A stretch of 14,706 nt of DNA from Ilumatobacteraceae bacterium (GCA_030727685.1 JANRBC010000128.1:1-14706); one strand, 5' to 3'; positions 6,705 through 14,142 are shown, numbered from the stretch's first letter. Made by a program: numbers and translations. The notes: generated from the sequence alone by a model not told the origin.

Positions 6705-7516
6705 ATCATCATATTTAGTGCGCCAACGACCCGCTCGCCAAGTGCGACATCGCCAACAATTTTGATTCGGTCACGAAGTTGCTCGCTTGTGGCACGACCA
6801 GTGGCGAGTTCGATGAAAACGTTGCTATCGAGTTCAATTTCAATGACTGGTGCGATGTCGCTTGTTTCAACAACGGTCGCACGACCGTCTTTAACTGCGA
6901 TCACTATTTTTCTTTGCACTGGCCCCGTGATCGCCACGATCGAAACAGAGCCTTCGGGTGCTTTTGCGCGCTTACCGATGACCATTGGCAATGTTCTGAT
7001 TAGTCGGTCGACGCTTAGTTCTGCACACAGCGAATCTTGATCGCCCGGCTTGTTGATTGCTCGACGAATATCTTGCTCGTGCACCCAACTATCCATAGCG
7101 CGAATGCTCAAGAAAACTGCCATCGGTGCTTTACCAATCGGTGTGTTTGACTCGGCAGTGAAATAACTCTCTGGTGCCGAATCAAAAAACAACTTTCGTG
7201 CAACGACAATTTCTTTGAACTCACTTAGAACTTGTGCGCCGGTCAAGTGTCGTCGTGAATCAACTTCATGCTCATTCATCTCGCCGATCGAGTTCTTCAC
7301 ATGCTGCAGATCAGTTGCTTTGTGTTGTGTGCCACCAAGACCGCCGAGTGCGCGTTCGGTGCCGATGATGTGCGACAAATTATCTTGCACCGACCAGCCT
7401 GGACAAGCAGTCGCAGTCTTCCATTCTGTTTCGGTCAGAGTTTCGCAAAGTTCTTGCATCGACTGCCATGTCTCAAAGAGACAACGAAGTGTCAATTTAT
7501 AGTCGAGGTCGTTCAT
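6701..7516 (-). CDS. Mycothiol-dependent maleylpyruvate isomerase (MDMPI/DinB-fold) family protein
   Basis: A 271-residue protein of the actinobacterial MDMPI_N family (TIGR03083-like), with a four-helix DinB-type bundle and a C-terminal sterol-carrier-like domain. Metal-site residues fit: His49 in DNLSHIIGTE and Asp142-x3-His146 in MDSWVHEQDIRRA, where C. glutamicum maleylpyruvate isomerase has Glu-x3-His. ACPGWSVQDNLSH (37-49) is the hallmark N-terminal segment. The C-terminal 70 residues (ELDSNVFIELATGRAT... IVGDVALGERVV) match the second domain. Known members use mycothiol as cofactor or handle thiol-linked metabolites, but most are uncharacterised and the reaction cannot be told here. 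The ATG at 7514-7516 is preferred over a start nine codons upstream because it makes an ATGA overlap with the DsbA-like stop. The pair looks like one translationally coupled unit. Confidence 0.88.
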   Translation of the reverse strand: MNDLDYKLTLRCLFETWQSMQELCETLTETEWKTATACPGWSVQDNLSHIIGTERALGGLGGTQHKATDLQHVKNSIGEMNEHEVDSRRHLTGAQVLSEFKEIVVARKLFFDSAPESYFTAESNTPIGKAPMAVFLSIRAMDSWVHEQDIRRAINKPGDQDSLCAELSVDRLIRTLPMVIGKRAKAPEGSVSIVAITGPVQRKIVIAVKDGRATVVETSDIAPVIEIELDSNVFIELATGRATSEQLRDRIKIVGDVALGERVVGALNMMI

Positions 7517-8202
7517 GGTGCTGGTGTCTGCACAGTACGCCACTCGCGCGTTCGAAGGTATGAATCAAAAGTTTCGGCGATGTTCGCCAAGTCGCGCGAA
7601 GTCTTCGGCGTTTTGATTTCATATAGACCGTTGATCTCGCTGTAGTCATTCATGATTCTCCATAGTTTCATTGCCTCTTCGCCGCGTGGTGGCGGCACAA
7701 CAACCGGGCCAAAAACACTTCGACCATTTTCAAACACGATCAACGGCACACCGAATGCAGCAAATTTGTTGACCGACTCTTCGTGGTCGCGACGAACATC
7801 GTCGTGTGTCGTTTTGTCGGCGAGCGCTTCGTCCCAAGTGTTTTCGGGTGCGGCGATGCTGGCGAGAAGTTCGCGGGCGGTTGCTTCTTCATATGGGCGC
7901 AATCCGTCTTCGTGCAACGCTTTGGCTGCTGCAAGATACCAATCGTCACAAAGATCAACATCGATTCGACGCAACCATGCTGCAATTCGCAACGGTGTCC
8001 AGCCGTAGGCAATTTCACGCTCCCACGGGTGTTTTTTGCCTTCTTCGCGATTTATCTCTTCGAGACTAAAAAACTTCCAGTTAATTTCAAGGTCGATCTG
8101 CGAGCGAACTTCGCGAATCCAGATTGAAGTTTGATACGCCCACGGGCACATAATGTCAAAGAAGAAGTCAATTTTGTGCGGCTTGCTGTTTGAACTCGCC
8201 AT
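7513..8202 (-). CDS. DsbA-family thioredoxin-fold protein, Rv2466c-like, with CPWA active site
   Basis: A 229-residue cytoplasmic thioredoxin-fold protein with a helical insertion. It resembles the mycobacterial mycothiol-dependent DsbA-like reductase Rv2466c from start to end: DFFFDIMCPWAY (12-23), GWTPLRIA (67-74), FGVPLIVF with the cis-proline Pro153 (150-157), and FGPVVVPPPRGEEAMKLW (164-181). The active site is Cys19-Pro-Trp-Ala22, so the second cysteine of CPWC is replaced by alanine, which predicts a monothiol mechanism or a transferase-like role. There is no signal peptide. I chose ATG 8200-8202: TAGCCT lies seven bases before it, while the upstream GTG and TTG have no signal. Its TGA overlaps the MDMPI-family ATG. 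Both families are tied to mycothiol, suggesting a shared substrate or cofactor. Confidence 0.9.
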   Translation of the reverse strand: MASSNSKPHKIDFFFDIMCPWAYQTSIWIREVRSQIDLEINWKFFSLEEINREEGKKHPWEREIAYGWTPLRIAAWLRRIDVDLCDDWYLAAAKALHEDGLRPYEEATARELLASIAAPENTWDEALADKTTHDDVRRDHEESVNKFAAFGVPLIVFENGRSVFGPVVVPPPRGEEAMKLWRIMNDYSEINGLYEIKTPKTSRDLANIAETFDSYLRTREWRTVQTPAP

Positions 8203-8209
8203 TGCTTTC

Positions 8210-8215
8210 AGGCTA
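8210..8215 (-). promoter_or_regulatory. Putative -10 element of a leaderless promoter for the DsbA-like gene
   Basis: On the minus strand this reads TAGCCT, seven bases before the ATG at 8202. It lies in a 58-bp divergent gap and forms a back-to-back pair with the -10 at 8249-8254. No convincing -35 hexamer is visible. Confidence 0.42.
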
Positions 8216-8248
8216 GTCACCAAGCCGATGTCGAAAACGAGCCGAGGC

Positions 8249-8254
8249 TAGATT
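8249..8254 (+). promoter_or_regulatory. Putative -10 element of a leaderless promoter for the 77-residue protein gene
   Basis: TAGATT, six bases before the ATG at 8261. There is no ribosome binding site between it and the start. The -35 position reads CGATGT, a poor match. The motif and spacing match those in front of several other genes here. Confidence 0.45.
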
Positions 8255-8260
8255 TGAATC

Positions 8261-8494
8261 ATGCAAAGACCCACTCGATTTGCCCATACGAGATATTTGG
8301 GCGACAAGCGAACTCAATTCGTCTACGACGTCGACTCACTCGACGAAGCCAAATATGCATCATTGATCGATGAGATCTGCAATACCGATGTTGGCATCTG
8401 TTTTGCGCCCGACACATTGCCTGAAGCACGCAATCGTGGCTACACATTGGCGACCGAAGGCAAGACTCGTCGCCATCGCAAGCCTCGCGCCTAA
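8261..8494 (+). CDS. Small basic-tailed protein of unknown function
   Basis: A 77-residue protein I do not recognise. It has an aromatic N-terminal part (RFAHTRYLGDKRTQFVYDVDSLDE), two cysteines in EICNTDVGICFAPDTLPEARNRGY (38-61), and a basic tail (GKTRRHRKPRA) that could bind nucleic acid or a phosphorylated ligand. No membrane segment or signal peptide is present. Two Cys alone do not make a zinc site, though His residues elsewhere could add ligands. The ATG at 8261 has a TAGATT six bases upstream, the best evidence for this start. The alpha/beta hydrolase gene follows after 21 bp on the same strand and is probably co-transcribed. A short chance frame is possible but less likely given the promoter and tight spacing. 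Confidence 0.68.
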   Translation: MQRPTRFAHTRYLGDKRTQFVYDVDSLDEAKYASLIDEICNTDVGICFAPDTLPEARNRGYTLATEGKTRRHRKPRA

Positions 8495-8515
8495 AACCGA
8501 CCGAGTGCCACAACA

Positions 8516-9274
8516 GTGAACGGGTCGTTTCTTTCAAGTGGCATTTCGTTAACGCGTTATCTCGCCAAGCCGTCAGGCAAAAACGGTGCGATACCAGGCA
8601 TGTTGTTGTGTCACGGTTTTCCGGTTGCGATGAACGATGCGCGACATTCGGCGAGCACGTTTCCAGAATTGATCGATCGTGTTGCCAACGAGTTGGGTTG
8701 GGCAGCGATGACTTTCACATTTCGCGGTTGCGGCGACAGCGAAGGCGACTTCTCGATGCAAGGCTGGATCGACGATCTTCGCGCAGCAATCGATCACCTT
8801 GTCGAACAAACAACACCAAGCGGTGTTTGGTTGGTCGGCACAAACACTGGCGCATCGTTGGCTTTGTGTGCAGCGGCAGACGATCCGCGGATCAACGGCT
8901 GCGCGTTGCTCGGCCCTCGCGCCGACTTTGATGACTGGGCCGCACAACCGCGACGTTTCTTAGAACACGTGCGCGAGGTTGGTGCAATTCACAAACCAAA
9001 GTTTCCCGAATCGTTCGACGAGTGGTCTCGCGAGTTACGCAGATTCAGGCCCACCGATGCCGCACGAAGGTTCGCGCCTCGGCCGTTGTTGTTATTGCAT
9101 GGCGACGACGACGAAGCCGTGCCGACTGCTGACTCGCGAGTTCTCGCCGAGGCACACGGCTCGGCAGAACTTCAAGTTATTGCGGGTGCTGGACACCGAT
9201 TGCGTCATGATCCGCGAGCAATTGCAATGTTGTTGGGCTGGCTAGATCGTCAACGCTCAAATATGCCGAACTAA
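8516..9274 (+). CDS. Alpha/beta hydrolase-fold protein with Asn at the nucleophile position
   Basis: A 252-residue alpha/beta hydrolase-fold protein resembling dienelactone hydrolase/serine aminopeptidase-type members. The oxyanion region LLCHGFP (30-36), the TFTFRGCGDSEGDF stretch (66-79), the acid Asp199 in LLHGDDDEAVP and the base His227 in IAGAGHRLRHDP are present. The nucleophile elbow, normally GxSxG, reads G108-T-N110-T-G112, encoded AAC, so the catalytic serine is absent. The protein may be inactive as a hydrolase, bind a ligand, or use another mechanism. It begins with GTG at 8516 with no clear ribosome site, 21 bp after the 77-residue gene; no better upstream start is visible. Its TAA ends four bases before the galE stop on the other strand. 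Function is unassigned. Confidence 0.86.
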   Translation: MNGSFLSSGISLTRYLAKPSGKNGAIPGMLLCHGFPVAMNDARHSASTFPELIDRVANELGWAAMTFTFRGCGDSEGDFSMQGWIDDLRAAIDHLVEQTTPSGVWLVGTNTGASLALCAAADDPRINGCALLGPRADFDDWAAQPRRFLEHVREVGAIHKPKFPESFDEWSRELRRFRPTDAARRFAPRPLLLLHGDDDEAVPTADSRVLAEAHGSAELQVIAGAGHRLRHDPRAIAMLLGWLDRQRSNMPN

Positions 9275-9278
9275 AAAT

Positions 9279-10268
9279 TTATTTGCGATACCCGTTCGGG
9301 TGAGTGCTGTGCCATGAGTAGGCAGAGTCGACAATTTGCTGCAGCGATTTTGTCGCGTGCCAATTTAAAGTTTTATTCGCAAGTGTCGCATCGGCATAAA
9401 CGCTGACAGGATCGCCAGGTCGTCGCGCTGAAACTGTGTAGGGCACTTTGCGTTTAGCAATTTGCTCGGTTAGATCAATCAGTTGCATCACTGACGTGCC
9501 ATTGCCAGTGCCGACATTGCAAGCCATTGTTTTGCCCCCAGATTCGAGATATTCAAGCGCTTTCAAGTGGGCAGTCGCCAAATCTTCGACATGTATATAG
9601 TCACGAATGCAGGTGCCGTCAGGCGTGGCATAGTCGTTGCCGTAAATTTCAAACTTGAATGCACTGTCTAATAGTGCCCGCATCACACGGGGCAACAAAT
9701 TTTGCGAGGTCGACCAATCTTCGCCGATTTTGTTGTCGCTGCTTGCGCCAGCAGCGTTGAAATATCGCAAACTCACTGAGCTGATCGGCTGCGTCGCGCG
9801 AATGGCAACCGTGCCGAGATATTTTTCGACCGCGAGTTTTGTCTCGGCGTAAACACTTTCGGGCACAGTTGACATCGCTTCAGTCACGGGCACCGACTTT
9901 GGCGTGCCATAAACCGCAGCCGAACTTGAAAAAACAAACTTGTCGACTTTATTGTCACCAAGCACGGCCAAAAGCTTTTCAGTTGAAGCAACGTTGTTGT
10001 TCCAATACATTTCGGGCTTTGACATCGATTCACCGACTGCCTTGTATGCCGCAAAATGCACAACACTTGTGACTTTATGATCTTTGCAAATCTTGCCAAC
10101 AAGTTCTTGATCAGCAATATCGCCAACAATCAGTTCAGCATCAACAACCGCTTCGCGATTGCCGCGTTCGAGAGTGTCGAGAACCACAACTTTGCGATTC
10201 GCATTGCGCAATGCCCGCACTGTGTGTGCGCCGATATAGCCAGCGCCACCAGTTACAAGAACGGTCAC
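9279..10268 (-). CDS. galE: UDP-glucose 4-epimerase
   Basis: A 329-residue extended short-chain dehydrogenase that interconverts UDP-glucose and UDP-galactose. Evidence: the NAD-binding GGAGYIG (7-13), HFAAYKAVGES (71-81), FSSSAAVYG (113-121) with the catalytic serine, Tyr140-x3-Lys144 in YAETK, RYFNAAGA (168-175), GTCIRDYIHVEDLA (218-231) and ARRPGDP (281-287). These are typical of GalE rather than other sugar epimerases, and the length is standard. The start is GTG (10266-10268), overlapping the TGA of the HhH-GPD gene as GTGA, so it is the third gene of aceE-HhH-galE and likely translationally coupled. It supplies UDP-galactose for surface glycans, possibly also for the glycosyltransferase at 4840-6396, though no direct link is visible. 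Confidence 0.95.
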   Translation of the reverse strand: MTVLVTGGAGYIGAHTVRALRNANRKVVVLDTLERGNREAVVDAELIVGDIADQELVGKICKDHKVTSVVHFAAYKAVGESMSKPEMYWNNNVASTEKLLAVLGDNKVDKFVFSSSAAVYGTPKSVPVTEAMSTVPESVYAETKLAVEKYLGTVAIRATQPISSVSLRYFNAAGASSDNKIGEDWSTSQNLLPRVMRALLDSAFKFEIYGNDYATPDGTCIRDYIHVEDLATAHLKALEYLESGGKTMACNVGTGNGTSVMQLIDLTEQIAKRKVPYTVSARRPGDPVSVYADATLANKTLNWHATKSLQQIVDSAYSWHSTHPNGYRK

Positions 10269-10876
10269 TTCTTAACTCGGCTCTTTTTTCGCACTAATGG
10301 TCGATCTTGTTTATCTGTATCGCGAGCGCGCTGCATCTGTTTGAATCCGCGAACTTTCAACAGCGTCGTTGCCGAATAAATGTCTGCGACGCTTCGCGGT
10401 CTGGCATCAGAAAACACCCCTGCGTATTTCTTCCAGTCTTTTGGTCGAACTCCAAATCGTTTGCCGAGAAGGGCGATAAAGATTTCAGCTTTCTCTTGGC
10501 CGTACCCGGGCAATTTGCGCAGGCGTGCCATCAGTTCTTTGGCGTCTTCGACATCGCGCCAAACGTTTTCACCTTTGCCTTTGTAATCTTCGGCAAGCGC
10601 CACACACAATTGATGAATTCGTGTCGCCATCGATCGCGGAAATCTGTGAATCGCAGGTTTCTCAGAACAGATCGCCACAAATTTGTCGACGTCCATTGCG
10701 GCGATTCGTTTGGCGTTCAAATGTCCAAGTCGTTTGCGAATTGTGTATGGCCCAGTAAACGCCCACTCCATCGGCACTTGTTGGTCAAGCAACATGCCAA
10801 TCATCAGGGCAGTGCCATCGCGGTTCAACAGCGCATCGGCGCTTTCGATACCAGTTATGTAGAGAGTTTGCGTCAT
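10265..10876 (-). CDS. HhH-GPD family base-excision repair-type protein
   Basis: A 203-residue protein matching the actinobacterial uncharacterised HhH-GPD family (TIGR03252 type). Hallmarks are LMIGMLLDQQVPMEWAFTGPY (24-44), KPAIHRFPRSMA (73-84), the helix-hairpin-helix LPGYGQEKA (122-130), IALLGKRFGVRP (134-145) and RSVADI (161-166). Asp147 in PKDW lies about where EndoIII/MutY-type glycosylases have their catalytic Asp, but this is an alignment by eye. No FeS-cluster cysteines are present. The C-terminus is very basic (RKKSRVKK), fitting DNA binding. No activity is established for the family, to my knowledge. The ATG overlaps the aceE stop (ATGA, 10873-10876) and the TGA overlaps the galE GTG, placing a likely repair gene between two metabolic genes. 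Confidence 0.9.
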   Translation of the reverse strand: MTQTLYITGIESADALLNRDGTALMIGMLLDQQVPMEWAFTGPYTIRKRLGHLNAKRIAAMDVDKFVAICSEKPAIHRFPRSMATRIHQLCVALAEDYKGKGENVWRDVEDAKELMARLRKLPGYGQEKAEIFIALLGKRFGVRPKDWKKYAGVFSDARPRSVADIYSATTLLKVRGFKQMQRARDTDKQDRPLVRKKSRVKK

Positions 10877-13596
10877 TGGTGCAGGGCAAATGCCATTTCG
10901 GGGTCAATCCCGTGCCGCTTTATTGCTTCGCCCACAACTTCAGATTTTATTTCGCCCGACTTGGCCAACTCGTGCAACACTGCAACCACGACGTGCGGTG
11001 CATCAATCTCGAAGTGGCGTCGCAACGCAGATCGGGTGTCGCTGCGCCCCATGCCGTCAGTACCAAGCGGAGTAAACGATCGACTCGGCACAAATCGCGC
11101 AACTTGCTCTGGCACGATGCGCATAAAGTCGCTGACTGCCACAATCGGTCCAGCACCACCGTCAAGCAATTCAGCTACTAATGGTTGTCGCTCTTGTTGC
11201 TCTGGGTGCAGGCGGTTCCAGCGTTCGACTTCGAGTGCTTGTTCACGCAGCAACTTATAAGACGTCGCTGACCAAAGTTCGCAACCGACGCCATATCGCT
11301 CAAGCAGTTCGGCGGCCGCTGCACTTGCTGCCGAGTGCGCTGAGCCAGAAAACAAAATTGATGCGCGATGTTTTGCAGCCGGTGCTGGCTTCCATAAATA
11401 AAGGCCTTGCATGATTTGTTCGCCAATGCTCTTGTTCGAATCTGATGATGCAGGCATTATTGGCATCGGGTAGTTCTCGTTGTAAAGCGTCAAGTAATAA
11501 AACACATCGTTGAGTGATTCGCCATACATTTCTTTGATACCTTCGCGCACGATTGTCGCAACTTCATAAGCGAAGGCTGGGTCGTATGCCCGACATGCTG
11601 GCACGGTGCTTGCCAAAACAAGTGAGTGACCATCTTGGTGTTGCAAACCTTCACCATGCAATGTTGTTCGTCCGGCGGTTGCACCGAGCAAGAAACCTTT
11701 CGCGCGAGCGTCAGCGGCCTGCCAAATTAAGTCTCCGACACGTTGAAAACCGAACATCGAATAGAAGGTGTAGAACGGCACCATCGGCACACCTCGAGTT
11801 GCATAACTCGTGCCCGCGGCGATGAAACTCGCAAGACTGCCAGCCTCAGTGATGCCTTCTTCAAGAATTTGACCGTCGCTGGCTTCGGCGTATTTGAGCA
11901 ACATATCGTGATCGACTGGCTCATATTTCTGACCTTGTGATGCATAAATCTTAAGTTCGCGAAACAACGAGTCCATGCCGAAGGTTCGGGCTTCATCCGG
12001 AATAATCGGCACGACACGCTCACCAAAATCTTTGTCGCGCGCCAAGTTGCGCAGCAATCTTGTGAAACCCATGGTCGTGCTGACACTCTGTTCGCCGCTG
12101 CCGGTTTCGAATTCTTTAAATACGTCGTCACTCGGCAAACTGATTGCCTTGCGCACTGTGGTTGTGCGTCGCGGCATCGCACCACCGAGCGCGCGACGGC
12201 GCTCGATCATGTATTGATATTCAACGCTGTCAACTGGTGGGCGATAGTAGGGCGGGTCTTCGGCATCGAGGTCAGCATCAGAGATTTCTTCGTTCAGATG
12301 CAGGCGATCACGCAATGTCTTCAACTGAGCATCAGTCATTTTTTTGATTTGATGTGTCGCGTTGCGGCCCTCGATGTCGTCGCCAAGCGTCCAACCTTTT
12401 ACGGTCTTGCACAGAATCGCAGTTGGTCGACCCGAGCCAGTGTTTTCAATTGCTGATCGGTATGCGGCATAAAGTTTGCGATAGTCGTGACCACCGCGCG
12501 GCAAGCTTTGCAAATCTTCATCTGATAAGTGACTGACCATCTCGCGCAAGCGTGGGTCTGGGCCGAAGAAATTTTCGCGAATGTAGTTGCCGTCTTCAAC
12601 GGTGTAGCGCTGAAACTCGCCATCAACAGTCGTGTTCATCTTGTTGAGCAACACACCCGATGTGTCGCGTGCCAAGAGTTCATCCCACTTCGAGCCCCAA
12701 ATCACTTTGATCACATTCCAGCCAGCGCCACGAAATGTTGCTTCGAGTTCTTGAATGATTTTGCCGTTGCCGCGCACTGGGCCGTCAAGTCGCTGCAAGT
12801 TGCAGTTGACAACGAACACCAAGTTGTCGAGTTGTTCACGCGCTGCGAGCGAAATTGATCCGAGTGTTTCTGGTTCGTCGCATTCGCCGTCGCCCAAGAA
12901 CGCCCACACTCGACTTGCCGATGTGTCGTCGATCTTGCGGTTCAGCAAATATCTGTTGAAGCGCGCTTGATAAAGAGCCGTGAGAGGCCCAAGACCCATC
13001 GACACAGTCGGAAACTCCCAGAAGTCGGGCATCAATCGCGGGTGCGGGTAACTCGACAAGCCACGACCTTCGCGACCGATCTCGCGTCTGAATGCGTCGA
13101 GGTCGTCTTCGTTAAGTCGGCGCTCTAAAAATGCGCGGGCGTAAACACCAGGCGCTGCGTGTCCTTGAAAATAAACATGGTCACCAGGTGTGCCGCTGTC
13201 TTTGCCTTTGAAAAAGTGATTGAAACCAATTTCATACAAACTGGCCGAAGAAGCGAACGTCGAAAGGTGACCGCCGATACCTTCGGCTTTGGTGTTTGCA
13301 CGCACGACCATGACGGCAGCATTCCAGCGAATGTAAGCGCGAATTCTTCGCTCGAGATGTTCGTCGCCCGGAAACCACGGTTCGTATTCAGACGAAATGC
13401 TGTTGATGTAAGGCGTCGAAACCGTCGCCGGAAAACTTACTTGACTTGCACGCGCACGTTCTAAAAGTCGCGACAACAAATATCGCGCACGAGTCTTGCC
13501 TTGCACTTCGACAACCGCATCAAGCGAGTCGAGCCACTCTTCTGTCTCGCCTGGGTCGGTATCTGGCAGTTGATGAATTGATCCGTCAAACAGCAC
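10873..13596 (-). CDS. aceE: Pyruvate dehydrogenase E1 component, homodimeric
   Basis: A 907-residue thiamine diphosphate enzyme that decarboxylates pyruvate and acetylates the E2 lipoyl group. It has the single-chain AceE architecture of Actinobacteria and Gammaproteobacteria. Visible are DPGETEEWLDSLDAV near the N-terminus, GGHLSTFASSASLYE (108-122), the thiamine diphosphate motif GDGECDEPE...NCN (235-266), RGGHDYRKLYAAY (367-379), IPDEARTFGMDSLF (532-545), GQILEEGITEAGS with the conserved Glu (575-587) and GEGLQHQDGHS (648-658). I chose GTG 13594-13596: it gives VLFDGSIHQLP, fits family N-termini, and has GAGAAT six bases upstream. A GTG at 13650 would add 18 residues of unusual, Cys-rich sequence. 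No E2 or E3 gene is nearby. It heads the aceE-HhH-galE unit. Confidence 0.97.
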   Translation of the reverse strand: MLFDGSIHQLPDTDPGETEEWLDSLDAVVEVQGKTRARYLLSRLLERARASQVSFPATVSTPYINSISSEYEPWFPGDEHLERRIRAYIRWNAAVMVVRANTKAEGIGGHLSTFASSASLYEIGFNHFFKGKDSGTPGDHVYFQGHAAPGVYARAFLERRLNEDDLDAFRREIGREGRGLSSYPHPRLMPDFWEFPTVSMGLGPLTALYQARFNRYLLNRKIDDTSASRVWAFLGDGECDEPETLGSISLAAREQLDNLVFVVNCNLQRLDGPVRGNGKIIQELEATFRGAGWNVIKVIWGSKWDELLARDTSGVLLNKMNTTVDGEFQRYTVEDGNYIRENFFGPDPRLREMVSHLSDEDLQSLPRGGHDYRKLYAAYRSAIENTGSGRPTAILCKTVKGWTLGDDIEGRNATHQIKKMTDAQLKTLRDRLHLNEEISDADLDAEDPPYYRPPVDSVEYQYMIERRRALGGAMPRRTTTVRKAISLPSDDVFKEFETGSGEQSVSTTMGFTRLLRNLARDKDFGERVVPIIPDEARTFGMDSLFRELKIYASQGQKYEPVDHDMLLKYAEASDGQILEEGITEAGSLASFIAAGTSYATRGVPMVPFYTFYSMFGFQRVGDLIWQAADARAKGFLLGATAGRTTLHGEGLQHQDGHSLVLASTVPACRAYDPAFAYEVATIVREGIKEMYGESLNDVFYYLTLYNENYPMPIMPASSDSNKSIGEQIMQGLYLWKPAPAAKHRASILFSGSAHSAASAAAAELLERYGVGCELWSATSYKLLREQALEVERWNRLHPEQQERQPLVAELLDGGAGPIVAVSDFMRIVPEQVARFVPSRSFTPLGTDGMGRSDTRSALRRHFEIDAPHVVVAVLHELAKSGEIKSEVVGEAIKRHGIDPEMAFALHQ

Positions 13597-13602
13597 GTGC
13601 CT

Positions 13603-13608
13603 ATTCTC
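13603..13608 (-). promoter_or_regulatory. Putative -10 element of a leaderless aceE promoter
   Basis: On the minus strand this reads GAGAAT, six bases before the GTG at 13596. A second -10-like AATACT lies at 13665-13670 on the same strand and would give a leader of about 60 nt or serve the upstream GTG at 13650. Both are plausible; neither has a good -35. Confidence 0.32.
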
Positions 13609-13663
13609 GCAGATTTTTTCGACACTGCATAGATGTATGTCGCTATTCACCGTGCGTTTGCGT

Positions 13664-13669
13664 AAGTAT
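13664..13669 (+). promoter_or_regulatory. Putative -10 element of a leaderless rnhA promoter
   Basis: AAGTAT, seven bases before the rnhA ATG at 13677. Its complement overlaps AATACT on the minus strand (13665-13670), so the same A+T-rich core could serve transcription in both directions. An AAAGGA touches the ATG but is too close to be a normal ribosome site. Confidence 0.35.
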
Positions 13670-13676
13670 TAAAGGA

Positions 13677-14114
13677 ATGTCAATTGTTATCTACACAGAC
13701 GGTGCATGTTCTGGCAATCCTGGCCCTGGCGGTTGGGCGTGGGCTGTTGCGCCGACGGGCGAGCCGAGCGGCTTTGGTCATGAACCGCAAACTACAAATC
13801 AACGGATGGAATTGCTCGCGGTGATTAACGCTTTGCGCACTTACTCAGATTTTCGCGAACCGATTGAAATTGTTAGCGACAGCACTTATGTCGTGCATTG
13901 TTTTCGTGACAAGTGGTGGATGGGTTGGCAACGACGCGGTTGGAAAAACTCGCAACGTCAACCGGTTGCAAACCGCGACCTCTGGGAGCCACTAATTGAA
14001 CTAGTCAACAGTCGCGACGACATTTCTTTCACTTGGGTCAAAGCACACAATGGCGAACCGATGAACGAACTTGTTGATCAACTAGCAGTTGCTGCTTCGC
14101 TTAGCGCTCGCTGA
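13677..14114 (+). CDS. rnhA: Ribonuclease HI
   Basis: A 145-residue RNase HI, which cleaves the RNA strand of RNA-DNA hybrids such as primers and R-loops. The catalytic carboxylates are all present: Asp8 in YTDGACSGNPGPGGW, Glu45 in NQRMELLAVI, Asp68 in VSDSTYV and Asp134 in NELVDQLA, with the supporting His124 in KAHNGEPMNE. WWMGWQRRGWKNSQRQPVAN (80-99) is the basic handle region found in E. coli-type enzymes. Length is normal for a stand-alone RNase HI. The open frame continues upstream to 13446, but that stretch is antisense to aceE and carries no RNase H sequence, so the ATG at 13677 is the start. The gene diverges from aceE. Confidence 0.96.
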   Translation: MSIVIYTDGACSGNPGPGGWAWAVAPTGEPSGFGHEPQTTNQRMELLAVINALRTYSDFREPIEIVSDSTYVVHCFRDKWWMGWQRRGWKNSQRQPVANRDLWEPLIELVNSRDDISFTWVKAHNGEPMNELVDQLAVAASLSAR

Positions 14115-14142
14115 AGCCGACAACCGCAAGTTTTCAAGAGTC

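Noticed and set aside
9290..9301. ACCCG-TT-CGGGT palindrome near the convergent ends of the hydrolase and galE genes
   Set aside because: It lies inside the galE 3' coding region, its loop is too short for the full stem, and no T-run follows; not convincing as a terminator.
10307..11260. Long plus-strand open frame of 317 codons
   Set aside because: It is antisense to the HhH-GPD gene and the aceE 3' end, both certain by motif. Its translation is rich in Arg, Ser, Cys and His without domain sequence, typical of a shadow frame.
13446..13676. Upstream extension of the RNase HI frame by 77 codons
   Set aside because: It overlaps the aceE 5' end on the other strand, has no family sequence, and the RNase HI domain begins exactly at the ATG at 13677.
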